This document shows positions 17,002 through 25,934 of a DNA stretch of 64,000 nt, piece by piece. The translations under genes and the position numbers were made by a program. The DNA lies in contig NZ_JBNHEP010000067.1 of assembly GCF_050015995.1 (NCBI RefSeq), forward strand, positions 8,770 to 72,769, written 5' to 3'. The notes below the pieces were generated by a model that had not been told where the DNA came from, searched no databases, and saw only the letters and a program-made list of their open reading frames with translations. The stretch is from Trichodesmium sp050015995. GTDB taxonomy: Bacteria; Cyanobacteriota; Cyanobacteriia; Cyanobacteriales; Microcoleaceae. Position 1 is the stretch's first letter, and each line of letters starts with the position of its first letter.

Positions 17002-18690
17002 TTACTTGGGATTTTGCCACCCTTCAACAATAGCAACTCCTACATTAACGTAAGGATTATCTAATAATTCTTTGAGTGCTTCTTTGCCTCCTGCTTGTAA
17101 TGCTCCGACAAAACGTTGACGATTATTTGGCGGAATAGAAGCGGTGACAAATGCTTCTTTTTCTGCATCTGTGGCATCGGGATTATTTGATTCTAATTGT
17201 TTCAATAATTTTTGAATTTCCTCAGCAGCTTCGGCGAGGGTTTGCTTTTCTTGGGAGCTATAATTATATTGGGTTCCACTTCCCATAACTTGACTGCCAC
17301 TTTCAGCTTTTTCAATTACATTAGCGCCATCCATACTGCTACTATTTGTTTCAACTACTTCACCAACTTTAGCTTGACCAACTTTAGCTTGACTAAAGTC
17401 AAATTTTGATTTTTTAGGATCATTCATTTGTTCACTCCTTATATTCTTAAATTCAGTATTAGGGTTAGCTTCAATATTAGGGCTAGCTTCAATATTAGGG
17501 TTAAATTCAGTATTAGGGTTAGCTTCAATATTAGGGTTAACTTCAATATTTATATTACTATTTTTCTCAACAATCAGCAATTTAATAATTTCTAGTAGGT
17601 TGAAATTATCTCCATTTTTTGATAGTTCCGACCGAGAATTTAATCGTTGAATAAATTGGTCGCTCACCACATGGTCTTTCGTTTCCGCTGCATTTTGTAA
17701 TAATTTCTCTCGCAGTAACCAGGCTTTTTCGTAGGGTAAAAGGGTGGCTAATAATAGATAAACTCCTCGAAATCTGGGGTCGTTAATATGTTGTTCTAAT
17801 TTTTCATTTTCTCCACTGAGAAATGTCTGCACGATAAAATATTCTTGAATTTTGTCATGGCGGAAATACCATTGGGAACCGGAATTTGTTTCGACATGGC
17901 GTTGACGGCGCAAAACCATTTTGTACTTTTCCATGCAATGTAGCTCTTTTTTCCACTCGGACGGAATATTAATTTCATCGTTGAGGCGCATTTGATATGC
18001 TGTTTCGGCAAATTCTGTCAGGGGAAAAGAATTAAAATTTATCCGGTCGTATTCTGCTGCCATCACCTGATACTGCTGTTGTTGCAGGTTGAGCAAGTCG
18101 GGGGTTTTTCCCTGGGCGAGAATTTGCCCGACAATGGTTAGATCCATGGGATTTGATAGTAACCGACGGACTGCTTTGCGCTCTTCCTCTGACTGTTTCT
18201 GGTTATTGAATGCTTTTTCCAGGTATTCTTCGCAAGCATCTTCATATTCGGAGCGGGAAATTGAAGTTTCTGCGGATGGCGTAAACTGACGACTGCGGAG
18301 AAAACTGCCAATTTGCTGACGTTGCAATGGTTGGAGAATATAGGTTTTGGTGGCAGAAGGTGGAATCCAATCTAGGGGTTGTGTTGTTAGGAGAATATGA
18401 CCCCGGAAATGACGCTCGACAAAATAACTGATTTTAGTGCGGGTGTCGGGGGTGACTTCATTGAGACCGTCGATACAAATTTCTAGGGCGTTGTTGTAGA
18501 TAAGGTTTTCTAGGAATTTGCGGTCTGTTTGAGAAATGGGGATTTTGGCTTGGATGGCAGCGATCGCTCCTTCGGCACATTTGCTGGCGGGTAGGTAAAC
18601 TAAGAGATTTTTGCAGGTTTTCGCCCAGTAGCGCAGGAACATAGATTTGCCGAGACCAGATTCTCCTTCAATGATCATGGGAGATTGCAC
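17002..18690 (-). CDS. NACHT-type STAND NTPase, probably the 3' part of a longer gene
   Basis: 562 residues from GTG 18690, but the frame is open back to 18969 without any ATG, GTG or TTG. That extra stretch translates into a hydrophobic segment (FAGLGYIGLLLTWIPFL, then RRR) and a leader to the P-loop. Walker A is GESGLGKS (9-16 from the GTG), Walker B-like ICIDGLNEV (71-79), then a sensor region HILLTTQPLDW and winged-helix-like regions to about 370. A degenerate Asn-Pro-Asn-x-Glu linker (373-412) leads to a C-terminal module (about 425-562) with QYNYSSQEKQTLAEAAEEIQ and ending VGVAIVEGWQ, which I know as a small domain next to cyanobacterial STAND proteins. STAND NTPases are signalling switches, often in defence or stress. 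A GTG only eight codons before the P-loop is implausible; the true start is likely that of the HEAT gene upstream. Confidence 0.8.
   Translation of the reverse strand: MQSPMIIEGESGLGKSMFLRYWAKTCKNLLVYLPASKCAEGAIAAIQAKIPISQTDRKFLENLIYNNALEICIDGLNEVTPDTRTKISYFVERHFRGHILLTTQPLDWIPPSATKTYILQPLQRQQIGSFLRSRQFTPSAETSISRSEYEDACEEYLEKAFNNQKQSEEERKAVRRLLSNPMDLTIVGQILAQGKTPDLLNLQQQQYQVMAAEYDRINFNSFPLTEFAETAYQMRLNDEINIPSEWKKELHCMEKYKMVLRRQRHVETNSGSQWYFRHDKIQEYFIVQTFLSGENEKLEQHINDPRFRGVYLLLATLLPYEKAWLLREKLLQNAAETKDHVVSDQFIQRLNSRSELSKNGDNFNLLEIIKLLIVEKNSNINIEVNPNIEANPNTEFNPNIEASPNIEANPNTEFKNIRSEQMNDPKKSKFDFSQAKVGQAKVGEVVETNSSSMDGANVIEKAESGSQVMGSGTQYNYSSQEKQTLAEAAEEIQKLLKQLESNNPDATDAEKEAFVTASIPPNNRQRFVGALQAGGKEALKELLDNPYVNVGVAIVEGWQNPK
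17455..17565 (-). repeat. Minisatellite encoding the NACHT linker
   Basis: About seven imperfect 18-base units (reading 'ttcaatattagggttagc' on the plus strand) encode Asn-Pro-Asn-Ile-Glu-Ala or Thr-Glu-Phe. Units stay in frame, so linker length can change without breaking the gene. Confidence 0.8.
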
Positions 18691-18889
18691 TTTGGCAATG
18701 GCAGTTTTGATGGGTTGGAGGTTGTGGGTATTTTTCGGGCAAACCTTGGAGTCGGGAAAGTAATCTTGAGGGTTGAAACTGTCGAGGTTAGCGTCTGCGA
18801 TGAGGAGGGGTTGGAAAGGGGAGAGGAGTCGGCGGCGGAGGAATGGTATCCAGGTGAGTAATAAACCGATGTAACCGAGTCCGGCAAAT

Positions 18890-20839
18890 CTACGAATCTG
18901 GGGATGCCAGAATAGGCTTTGAATTTGGGGAGATTTGGGATAGAGGCAGAGAGAGGAGAATGAGCCAAGTTATGGGGTGCAGTAGTAGAATTTTCCAGAT
19001 GTAGGATAAAACTTGTATTCCTTCTAATATCTTGATTTTTGTGTCGATGGAATCAGCATGAGTAGAGTTGGCAGCTTTTAAATTTTTGTAGTGAGTGGTG
19101 AGGAGGTTAATGTCTTGGGGTTGCCATTTGACGCGATCGACTACTTTAGCAATTTGTCTTTCTAATTCTGGGCGTAAGTCTTCTAGGGTTTCGGTTGCTT
19201 GCCAAATTTCAGCAAAGAGTTTTAAGACTTTTTTGCCTTCTTTTCGAGAATTATCAAACTTATTATTTTCATAGGGGTATTCTTTGGGTGAACCCAACCA
19301 TTGAATTAAGGTAACGGTGTTAGATTCTCCGCCACTGACAAGGTAAGCGGTAAAACGAAGTTTTGCTTCTTCATAGCTGCTTTTAAGGGCTGCATTTAAA
19401 ATTGGGAAAATCTCCTGAGTATTCAATTTTCCCATTTCACCCACTGCTGTTGCTGCTGCTTTACGGACAGAGGAATCATCATCACTCAACAACTTTAGCA
19501 ATTGAGGAATATATTGTTTAGCCTCTGACCCCATCTCGCCTATTGCTGTTGCTGCTGAATAACGGACAAACGAATCATCATCTCTAAACAACTGTACTAA
19601 CTCGGGAATCAATTCTTTAGCCTCCGCCCCGATCTGACCTACTGCCCACGCTGCTGTTGCACGAACTCTCGAATCATCATCACTCAACAACTGCAGCAAC
19701 TGGGGAATCAATTCTTTAGCTTCTGACCCCATCTCACCCACTGCCATTGCTGCTGCTGCACGGACATCCGAATCATCATCACTCAACAACTGCAGCAACT
19801 GAGGAATCAATTCTTTAGCCTCTGACCCCATCTCACCCACTGCTGTTGCAGCAGCAGCAAGGGCAGTCCAATCTTTGTCCCTTAACAACTGTAGCAACTG
19901 GGGAATCAATTCTTTAGCCTCTGACCCCATCTTACCCACTGCTGTTGCTGCTGCTGCACGGACATTTGAATCTTTATTGCTGAACAACTGTAGCAACTGT
20001 GGGATTAATTGTTCAGCCTCCGACCCTAGATTACCCACTGCCCTTGCTGCTGCTTTACAGACACGCCAATCATCATCACTCAACAACTGCAACAACTGGG
20101 GAATAAATTCTTTAGCCTCCGACCCTAGATTACCCACTGCTATTGCTGCTGCTTTACGGACACGCCAATCATCATCACTCAACAACTGCAACAACTGGGG
20201 AATAAATTCTTTAGCCTCCGACCCTAGATTACCCACTGCTATTGCTGCTGCTCTACGAACATCCGAGTCTTTATCGCTCAACAACTTCTGCAACTGTGGA
20301 ATAAATTGTTCAGCCTCCGACCCTAGATTACCCACTACTATTGCTGCTGCGGAACGGACACGCGAATCATCATCCCTCAACAACTGCTGCAACTGTAGAA
20401 TAAATTGTTCAGCCTCCGACCCCATCTCACCCACTGCCGTTGCTGCTGCATAACGGACACGCCAATCTTGATCGCCGAACAACTTCTGCAACTGTGGAAT
20501 AAATTGTTCGGCCTCCGACCCCATCTCACCCACTACTTTTGCTGCTACTGCAAGGACATCTGAATCTTTATTGCTCAACAATTTTCCAATTTGCTCAATC
20601 CGCTCCGGGGGAATCTCAACAGGAGGCTTAAGGTTATACTCAGACATTTTCTCCAAAGCTGCAACCAAAACATCAGGGTCAGAATCATCCAAAGCTGCCA
20701 ACATTCCCTGGAGTTGCCAGTCTTCGGGGGGTGACTTCTCAGAAGCTCGAACATGACCCAAATTTACTACCAACAGCACCAACAACAACAGCAGCAAAAA
20801 ACGCCATTTACGGAGAAAGGGGTTAGAGATTTTCATCAT
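18890..20839 (-). CDS. Exported HEAT-repeat protein with membrane segment (HEAT-A)
   Basis: 649 residues, start at one of two ATG codons at 20839/20836. Signal peptide 1-33, 12 HEAT units of 33 residues (about 70-480), then the same C-terminal module as HEAT-B. Unlike HEAT-B it goes on after THYKNLKAA into a hydrophobic stretch (YIWKILLLHPITWLILL) and stops at TAG 18892-18890. Its last 80 bases overlap the open part of the NACHT frame, which is +1 relative to it. The simplest reading is one gene, HEAT-membrane-NACHT, with one extra base in or near a C-run at about 18930. Neighbouring repeat units are nearly identical in DNA, a sign of recent unit duplication or gene conversion. Confidence 0.85.
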   Translation of the reverse strand: MMKISNPFLRKWRFLLLLLLVLLVVNLGHVRASEKSPPEDWQLQGMLAALDDSDPDVLVAALEKMSEYNLKPPVEIPPERIEQIGKLLSNKDSDVLAVAAKVVGEMGSEAEQFIPQLQKLFGDQDWRVRYAAATAVGEMGSEAEQFILQLQQLLRDDDSRVRSAAAIVVGNLGSEAEQFIPQLQKLLSDKDSDVRRAAAIAVGNLGSEAKEFIPQLLQLLSDDDWRVRKAAAIAVGNLGSEAKEFIPQLLQLLSDDDWRVCKAAARAVGNLGSEAEQLIPQLLQLFSNKDSNVRAAAATAVGKMGSEAKELIPQLLQLLRDKDWTALAAAATAVGEMGSEAKELIPQLLQLLSDDDSDVRAAAAMAVGEMGSEAKELIPQLLQLLSDDDSRVRATAAWAVGQIGAEAKELIPELVQLFRDDDSFVRYSAATAIGEMGSEAKQYIPQLLKLLSDDDSSVRKAAATAVGEMGKLNTQEIFPILNAALKSSYEEAKLRFTAYLVSGGESNTVTLIQWLGSPKEYPYENNKFDNSRKEGKKVLKLFAEIWQATETLEDLRPELERQIAKVVDRVKWQPQDINLLTTHYKNLKAANSTHADSIDTKIKILEGIQVLSYIWKILLLHPITWLILLSLPLSQISPNSKPILASPDS

Positions 20840-20853
20840 CTTAGATTGAGAGA

Positions 20854-21021
20854 TATAGCAATTCCCACAGTTATGAGGTAAATTTACGATCCCCCTAAAT
20901 CCCCCTTAAAAAGCTATCCTTTATAAGGAACTCCTGAAAACCTCGTGGGAGGGTGGGGAGAGGGGGAAGAGGGGGGTGGGGGGAGCTAAAACTGTACCTC
21001 TTTTGTTAAAAAACTGCTATA
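20854..21021. repeat. Inverted-repeat element, family B, copy 1
   Basis: Left end TATAGCAATTCCCACAG then 'ttatgaggta'; right end 'actgtacctctttt' then AACTGCTATA. The inner part is a G-rich purine tract (GGGAGGGTGGGGAGAGGGGG). A fuller copy is at 40913-41091. It lies about 15 bases upstream of HEAT-A and could carry part of its promoter. Confidence 0.7.
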
Positions 21022-21211
21022 GAAAACAGCAGCTTATTTTAAGTCTATATATTAACATATTATATAGAATCCGGTTGAACACTCCTCATTACGACGATAG
21101 GAAACAATCTCCCAAAACCCTGAGATTGCTTCCTTCCACTCCGTGACCGTCGCAATGACTTGGGTGTAGTAATTATCCGGATTTGATATAACACCAATTT
21201 CATTAACCTAG
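21022..21211. other. Spacer
   Basis: No gene. Contains a stretch 'cccaaaaccctgagattgcttcc...cgtcgcaatgac', similar to 16685-16722 ('gagattgcttcgctctac...cagtcacaatgac'), a short dispersed repeat. Confidence 0.4.
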
Positions 21212-21318
21212 TAGTTTTGTAGGTTGGGTTGAGGTACCCCGAAACCCAACAAAAATAGATAACCAATAAAGATAGATAAATTGTTGAGTTGCGGTCGCTT
21301 AACCCAACCTACTAGCGT
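21212..21318. repeat. GTAGGTTGGGTT inverted-repeat element, copy 1
   Basis: Opens TTTTGTAGGTTGGGTTGAGG and closes CGCTTAACCCAACCTACTAG, with 'gaaacccaacaa' and 'ttgttgagttgcg' inside. A second copy is at 21959-22044. This family is widely seen in filamentous cyanobacteria. Confidence 0.75.
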
Positions 21319-21800
21319 GTCTAAACTAAAATTGTGGTTAAAAAACCTAACCCCCCAACCCCCTTCCCTACGAGGGAAGGGGGAGAAGAGTCCCCCCTCT
21401 CCTTGCAGGAGAGGGGCTGGGGGAGAGGTCTTCATTGACTCGCTCTTTACCCACATTTTAAAGCTAGACGAGTTAGTAGTAGCGTGTCTACACTAAAATT
21501 GTGGTTAAAAAAAACCTATCCCCCCTTACTCCCCTTTGAAAGGGGGGAGGAGGGAATGGGGAGAAGAGTCCCCCCTCTCCTTGCAGGAGAGGGGCTGGGG
21601 GAGAGGTCTTCATTGACTCGCTCTTTACCCACATTTTAAAGCTAGACGAGTTAGTAGTAGCGTGTCTACACTAAAATTGTGGTTAAAAAAAACCTATCCC
21701 CCCTTACTCCCCTTTGAAAGGGGGGAGGAGGGAATGGGGAGAATATTTCCCCCCTCTCCTTGCAGGAGAGGGGTCGGGGGAGAGGTCTCCATTAGACATA
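21310..21800. repeat. Three tandem copies of a G/C-tract block
   Basis: Each unit starts 'agcgtgtctaaactaaaattgtgg' (or 'tctacact'), passes through 'acctaacccccc' or 'acctatcccccc', a G6 run, CTCCTTGCAGGAGAGGGG, and ends 'gagaggtcttcattgactcgctctttacccacattttaaagctagacgag'. The second and third units (21476 and 21658 onward) are nearly identical over 150 bases; the third ends early, where a family C element begins. A single copy lies at 16785-16925. Confidence 0.85.
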
Positions 21801-21910
21801 GGCGTGATAATTAAAAATCAAATCAATTATAGTGCATAAACCATTAATTATTTCCCCCTAATCCCTACTCCCTACTCCCTACTCCCTCTTTTCCGGAGAG
21901 GTCTCCATTA
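21791..21910. repeat. Inverted-repeat element, family C, copy 2
   Basis: Begins ATTAGACATAGGCGTGATAA, has 'aaaatcaaatcaatta', four CTACTCC units, and ends CTTTTCCGGAGAGGTCTCC. Its left flank also reads 'gagaggtctcc', so it sits head to tail with related sequence. Confidence 0.75.
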
Positions 21911-21958
21911 TGCTCAAACTTACCCACAAAATAAATCTAGACACGCTACTACTGTAAG

Positions 21959-22044
21959 TTTTGTAGGTTGGGTTGAGGTCTTCCGAAACCCAACAAAGAT
22001 AGATAAATTGTTGGGTTGCGCTGTCGCTTAACCCAACCTACTGG
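21959..22044. repeat. GTAGGTTGGGTT inverted-repeat element, copy 2
   Basis: Ends TTTTGTAGGTTGGGTTGAGG and GCTTAACCCAACCTACTGG. It lacks the 13-base 'ataaccaataaag'-type insertion present in copy 1. It lies about 165 bases upstream of valS. Confidence 0.75.
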
Positions 22045-22209
22045 ACTGACACATCTAAAACTGTGCATTAGAAAAATGACTTAATCTCTAATAAATTCAG
22101 ACTTTTCCTAAAAATTTATTGCACCATTTAAGGTGTGTCAGTCTACTACTGTAAGCTATGGCACAATATTAAGGACAATCAAATAGTGTCCAAAAATTTA
22201 ATTTCATCT

Positions 22210-24945
22210 ATGACCAAAACCATACCAGAACTACCAACCAAATACGACCCCTTTGCTACTGAAGCTAAATGGCAAAAGTATTGGGAAGAAAATAACACTT
22301 TCAAGGCTGACCCTAACCAAACCGGCGACCCCTACTGTATCGTTATTCCCCCACCGAATGTTACAGGTAGTCTCCATGCAGGCCATGCTTTTAATAATTC
22401 CCTGATAGACACGCTTATTCGTTACCATCGAATGCGGGGTGACAATACCCTCTACCTCCCAGGTACGGACCACGCTAGTATTGCTGTTCAAACTATTTTG
22501 GAACGCCAACTAAAAGCTGAGGGCAAAAGTCGCTACGATATTGGGCGGGAAAAATTCCTGGAACGTGCTTGGGAATGGAAAGCAGAGTCTGGTGGTACTA
22601 TTGTTAATCAATTACGTCGTCTGGGAGTTTCTACAGACTGGACTCGCGAACGTTTTACTCTAGATGAAGGTTTATCTAAAGCTGTCATCGAAGCATTTAT
22701 GCGTCTCTACGAACAAGGTCTCATCTATCGCGGTAACTATTTGGTCAACTGGTGCCCTGCTAGTCAGTCTGCTGTTTCTGACTTGGAAGTTGAAAATAAG
22801 GAGGTTAACGGCAACCTCTGGCATTTCCGTTATCCCCTTACTGATGGTAGTGGTTATGTGGAAGTCGCCACAACTCGCCCAGAAACAATGTTGGGGGATA
22901 CTGGTGTCGCTGTTAACCCCAATGACGATCGCTACAAAAATTTGATTGGCAAAACTCTGACTCTACCAATAATGGAACGGGAAATACCTATTGTTGCTGA
23001 TGAGTTGGTTGACCCTGAGTTTGGTACTGGTTGTGTGAAAGTTACTCCCGCTCACGACCCTAATGATTTTGAAATGGGTAAGCGTCACAATTTGCCATTC
23101 ATTAATATCATGAATAAAGATGGCAGTTTGAATGAAAATGCGGGAGTGTTTGTTGGGCAAGACCGTTTTGAGGCACGGAAAAATGTTGTGAAACGGTTAA
23201 AAGAAGAGGGCGTTTTGGTTAAGGTAGAGGAATATAGTCATAGCGTTCCCTATAGCGATCGGGGTAAAGTACCTGTGGAACCTCTGCTGTCTACTCAGTG
23301 GTTTGTCAAAATTGAACCATTAGCAGAGAAAACACTAGAATTATTGGATAAACACAACCAACCGAAATTTGTTCCGGAACGTTGGACGAAAGTTTACCGT
23401 GACTGGTTGGTCAAAATTAAAGACTGGTGTATTTCCCGACAACTTTGGTGGGGTCATCAAATTCCTGCTTGGTATGCTGTCAGCGAAACTAATGGGGAAA
23501 TTTCCGATAATACTCCTTTTGTTATTGCTCGCTCGGAGGCGGAAGCGTTGGAGCAAGCAAAGGCCAAATTTGGGGATAATGTGAAAATTCAACAAGACCC
23601 AGATGTTCTTGATACTTGGTTTTCGTCTGGTTTATGGCCGTTTTCCACATTGGGTTGGCCGGAAAATACTCCAGACTTAGCAAAATATTATCCTACTAGC
23701 ACTCTTTCGACTGGTTTTGATATTATCTTTTTCTGGGTTGCTAGAATGACAATGATGGGAGTACATTTTACTGGAAAAATGCCGTTTGAAACTGTTTATA
23801 TTCACGGTTTAATGTTAGATGAAAATGGCAAAAAGCAATCTAAATCTGCTGGTAATGGGATTAATCCTTTGTTGTTAATTGAAAAGTATGGAACTGATGC
23901 TTTGCGTTATACTTTGATGCGAGAAACTGCTGGAGCAGGGCAAGATGTGAGGATGGATTATAATCGGGAAACTGAGGAGTCGGCATCGGTAGAAGCGTCT
24001 CGAAATTTTACTAATAAAATTTGGAATGCTGCCCGATTTGTAATGATGAAATTAGGTGGTAAAACTCCTCAAGAATTAGGGCAACCAGAGGCGGATAAAT
24101 TGGAGCTAGTTGACCGTTGGATTTTGTCTCGTTTCTATCAAGTTGTGCAGCAAACTTGCAATTATTTAGATAATTATGGTTTGGGGGAAGCTGCGAAGGG
24201 TCTTTATGAATTTATTTGGGGAGATTTTTGTGATTGGTATCTGGAATTAGTTAAGTCTCGTTTGCAAGGAGAGGATGAAAATTCTAAGTTAGTAGCACAG
24301 CAAACTTTGGCTTATGTTTTGGATGGAATTTTGAGATTATTACATCCTTTTATGCCTCATATTACTGAGGAAATTTGGCATACTTTGAATCAGGTTGGAG
24401 AAGAAAAATGTTTGGCTTTGGAGTCTTATCCAAAGTTAGATAATTCTTTGATTAATTCCGATCTAGAAGGGGAGTTTGAGTTATTGATTGGAGTAATTCG
24501 GACACTGAGAAATTTACGAGCAGAGGTTGATATTAAACCAAAGGTAAAAATTACGGCAATTTTGCAGAGTGAGAATGAAAAAGAACGGGAAATTTTGCAA
24601 AAAGGTGAGGTTTATATTCAAGATTTAGCTAAGGTTGAAACATTGGATATTACTCCTAGCGTTGATGAAAAAGTCGGTCAAACTATTGCTGGTGTTTTTG
24701 GAACTGTACAAGTTTTAGTTTCATTATCAGGAGTAGTAGATATTGAAGCTTTATCTGCTCGATTGGAGAAAAAATTAGGGAAGTTAGAGAAAGAAATTTT
24801 ATCTACTTCTAAAAGGTTGAGTAAACCTGGTTTTGTCGAGAAGGCAGACCCTAAATTTGTCGAGGAAACTAGAAATAATTTAGCAGAGGCAGAAAAGCAG
24901 GCAGAAATTTTACGCGATCGGCTGAATAATTTAAAGTCGAATTAG
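22210..24945 (+). CDS. valS: Valine--tRNA ligase
   Basis: 911 residues from ATG 22210. The frame is open back to 22135, but the extra 25 codons start at a weak codon and lack similarity. Class I synthetase: the HIGH motif appears as HAGH in PPNVTGSLHAGHAF, the KMSKS motif as KQSKS in DENGKKQSKSAGNGINP. An editing (CP1) domain with TTRPETMLGDTGVAVNP lies between them. The C-terminal coiled coil typical of ValRS is present (about 845-911). It charges tRNA-Val in the cytosol and hydrolyses mischarged Thr. No T-box or leader was found. Confidence 0.97.
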   Translation: MTKTIPELPTKYDPFATEAKWQKYWEENNTFKADPNQTGDPYCIVIPPPNVTGSLHAGHAFNNSLIDTLIRYHRMRGDNTLYLPGTDHASIAVQTILERQLKAEGKSRYDIGREKFLERAWEWKAESGGTIVNQLRRLGVSTDWTRERFTLDEGLSKAVIEAFMRLYEQGLIYRGNYLVNWCPASQSAVSDLEVENKEVNGNLWHFRYPLTDGSGYVEVATTRPETMLGDTGVAVNPNDDRYKNLIGKTLTLPIMEREIPIVADELVDPEFGTGCVKVTPAHDPNDFEMGKRHNLPFINIMNKDGSLNENAGVFVGQDRFEARKNVVKRLKEEGVLVKVEEYSHSVPYSDRGKVPVEPLLSTQWFVKIEPLAEKTLELLDKHNQPKFVPERWTKVYRDWLVKIKDWCISRQLWWGHQIPAWYAVSETNGEISDNTPFVIARSEAEALEQAKAKFGDNVKIQQDPDVLDTWFSSGLWPFSTLGWPENTPDLAKYYPTSTLSTGFDIIFFWVARMTMMGVHFTGKMPFETVYIHGLMLDENGKKQSKSAGNGINPLLLIEKYGTDALRYTLMRETAGAGQDVRMDYNRETEESASVEASRNFTNKIWNAARFVMMKLGGKTPQELGQPEADKLELVDRWILSRFYQVVQQTCNYLDNYGLGEAAKGLYEFIWGDFCDWYLELVKSRLQGEDENSKLVAQQTLAYVLDGILRLLHPFMPHITEEIWHTLNQVGEEKCLALESYPKLDNSLINSDLEGEFELLIGVIRTLRNLRAEVDIKPKVKITAILQSENEKEREILQKGEVYIQDLAKVETLDITPSVDEKVGQTIAGVFGTVQVLVSLSGVVDIEALSARLEKKLGKLEKEILSTSKRLSKPGFVEKADPKFVEETRNNLAEAEKQAEILRDRLNNLKSN

Positions 24946-24952
24946 GCAAATA

Positions 24953-24985
24953 TGGTTGGGTTTAGTTATTAGCTAACCCAACCAT
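24953..24985 (+). terminator. Hairpin after valS
   Basis: ATGGTTGGGTTTAG, a short loop, then GCTAACCCAACCAT: about 11 paired bases, followed by a T-rich stretch. It starts 8 bases after the valS stop, a good candidate for rho-independent termination. Confidence 0.6.
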
Positions 24986-25057
24986 TTCTATTTTCTATGT
25001 ATCTTGTCTATACTCCCAGTATCTTCATCATAACTTTCATAAGTGGCAAGACATAAT

Positions 25058-25840
25058 TTAAAAAGCTTCGGGGTTTTTAAGACTAATTATTTTTTTTAGT
25101 TCTTCAATGCTAAATGGAGGAGATTTCTTATGAATCATTGCATGGCAATTAGGACATAAAGGACGCAAATCTTTAATTGGATCGACTTCATATTGCCGAT
25201 CTATATCAGATAAGGGTATTAAATGATGTACATGGATAAAATCTCTTCCAATTTCACCGAAAACTTTTTCAAAATTAAAACCACAAACATAGCAACTTGA
25301 CCCATAGTATTCTATACAAATTTTACGAGCTTTTGAATTTCTTTCATAAGCATTAACGTTAACTTTATAAACAGAACCTTCTGGGAATTTATCGGATATT
25401 ATGCTCTCTTGAACTTCATTAGGAAACAGAACTTTATTTTGATAATCGCTTAGATTAATATTATCGAATAACTCTTCAAAACTCTGCTTAGGATTCTCCA
25501 AAATCCAACAAACTAAGTAATTAATTTCCCCTTCAGAATAGTTTTTTAATCCTTCATATATTTCTTTTTCAAAACGCCATAAGTCTCTTTGCCACCAACC
25601 TTTACGCGGATTATTATGATAAGGATCGAATGAGTCTCTGATATTTTTTATTGTATTACCTGAAAATGAAAGTATTATCCCTATTTTTTTGTGCGTTTCA
25701 TTTTTATTACCAAGTCCTAAATTTTGATAAGCCTTTTTATCAAATCTTGAAAGATAATAGCCTACTATATAAGCATGAGGACATTCGCATTCTCTAGATA
25801 AACTTATAAGACTACTCCAGTTTTGAGGTTTTTTCATCAT
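25058..25840 (-). CDS. HNH endonuclease
   Basis: 260 residues. The C-terminal third is a zinc-containing HNH nuclease: CYVCGF, then HVHHLIPLS, LRPLCPNCHAMIH, giving the two metal-binding Cys pairs and the catalytic His. The first 160 residues are an uncharacterised alpha/beta domain with RDSFDPYHNNPRKGWWQRD; it may be a recognition domain, as in McrA-like modification-dependent nucleases. No methylase gene lies beside it, which fits a Type IV-like or solitary nuclease better than classical restriction-modification (inference). A repeat of nuclease-like genes, it is followed on the other strand by a broken PD-(D/E)XK gene. Confidence 0.85.
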   Translation of the reverse strand: MMKKPQNWSSLISLSRECECPHAYIVGYYLSRFDKKAYQNLGLGNKNETHKKIGIILSFSGNTIKNIRDSFDPYHNNPRKGWWQRDLWRFEKEIYEGLKNYSEGEINYLVCWILENPKQSFEELFDNINLSDYQNKVLFPNEVQESIISDKFPEGSVYKVNVNAYERNSKARKICIEYYGSSCYVCGFNFEKVFGEIGRDFIHVHHLIPLSDIDRQYEVDPIKDLRPLCPNCHAMIHKKSPPFSIEELKKIISLKNPEAF

Positions 25841-25934
25841 CGGTAAATATCTAATTTAGTTCTGTTCTTAGTATTCCCCCGATGCTTCCTGCGGTTATCA
25901 TCATAGATGGAAGAATACAGAAGCCTAAAAGAAA

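Noticed and set aside
18675..18968. 97-codon frame between HEAT-A and the NACHT gene
   Set aside because: Pro/Ser/Thr-rich, out of frame with both neighbours; the third phase encodes the membrane segment and leader of the NACHT protein, which is more convincing.
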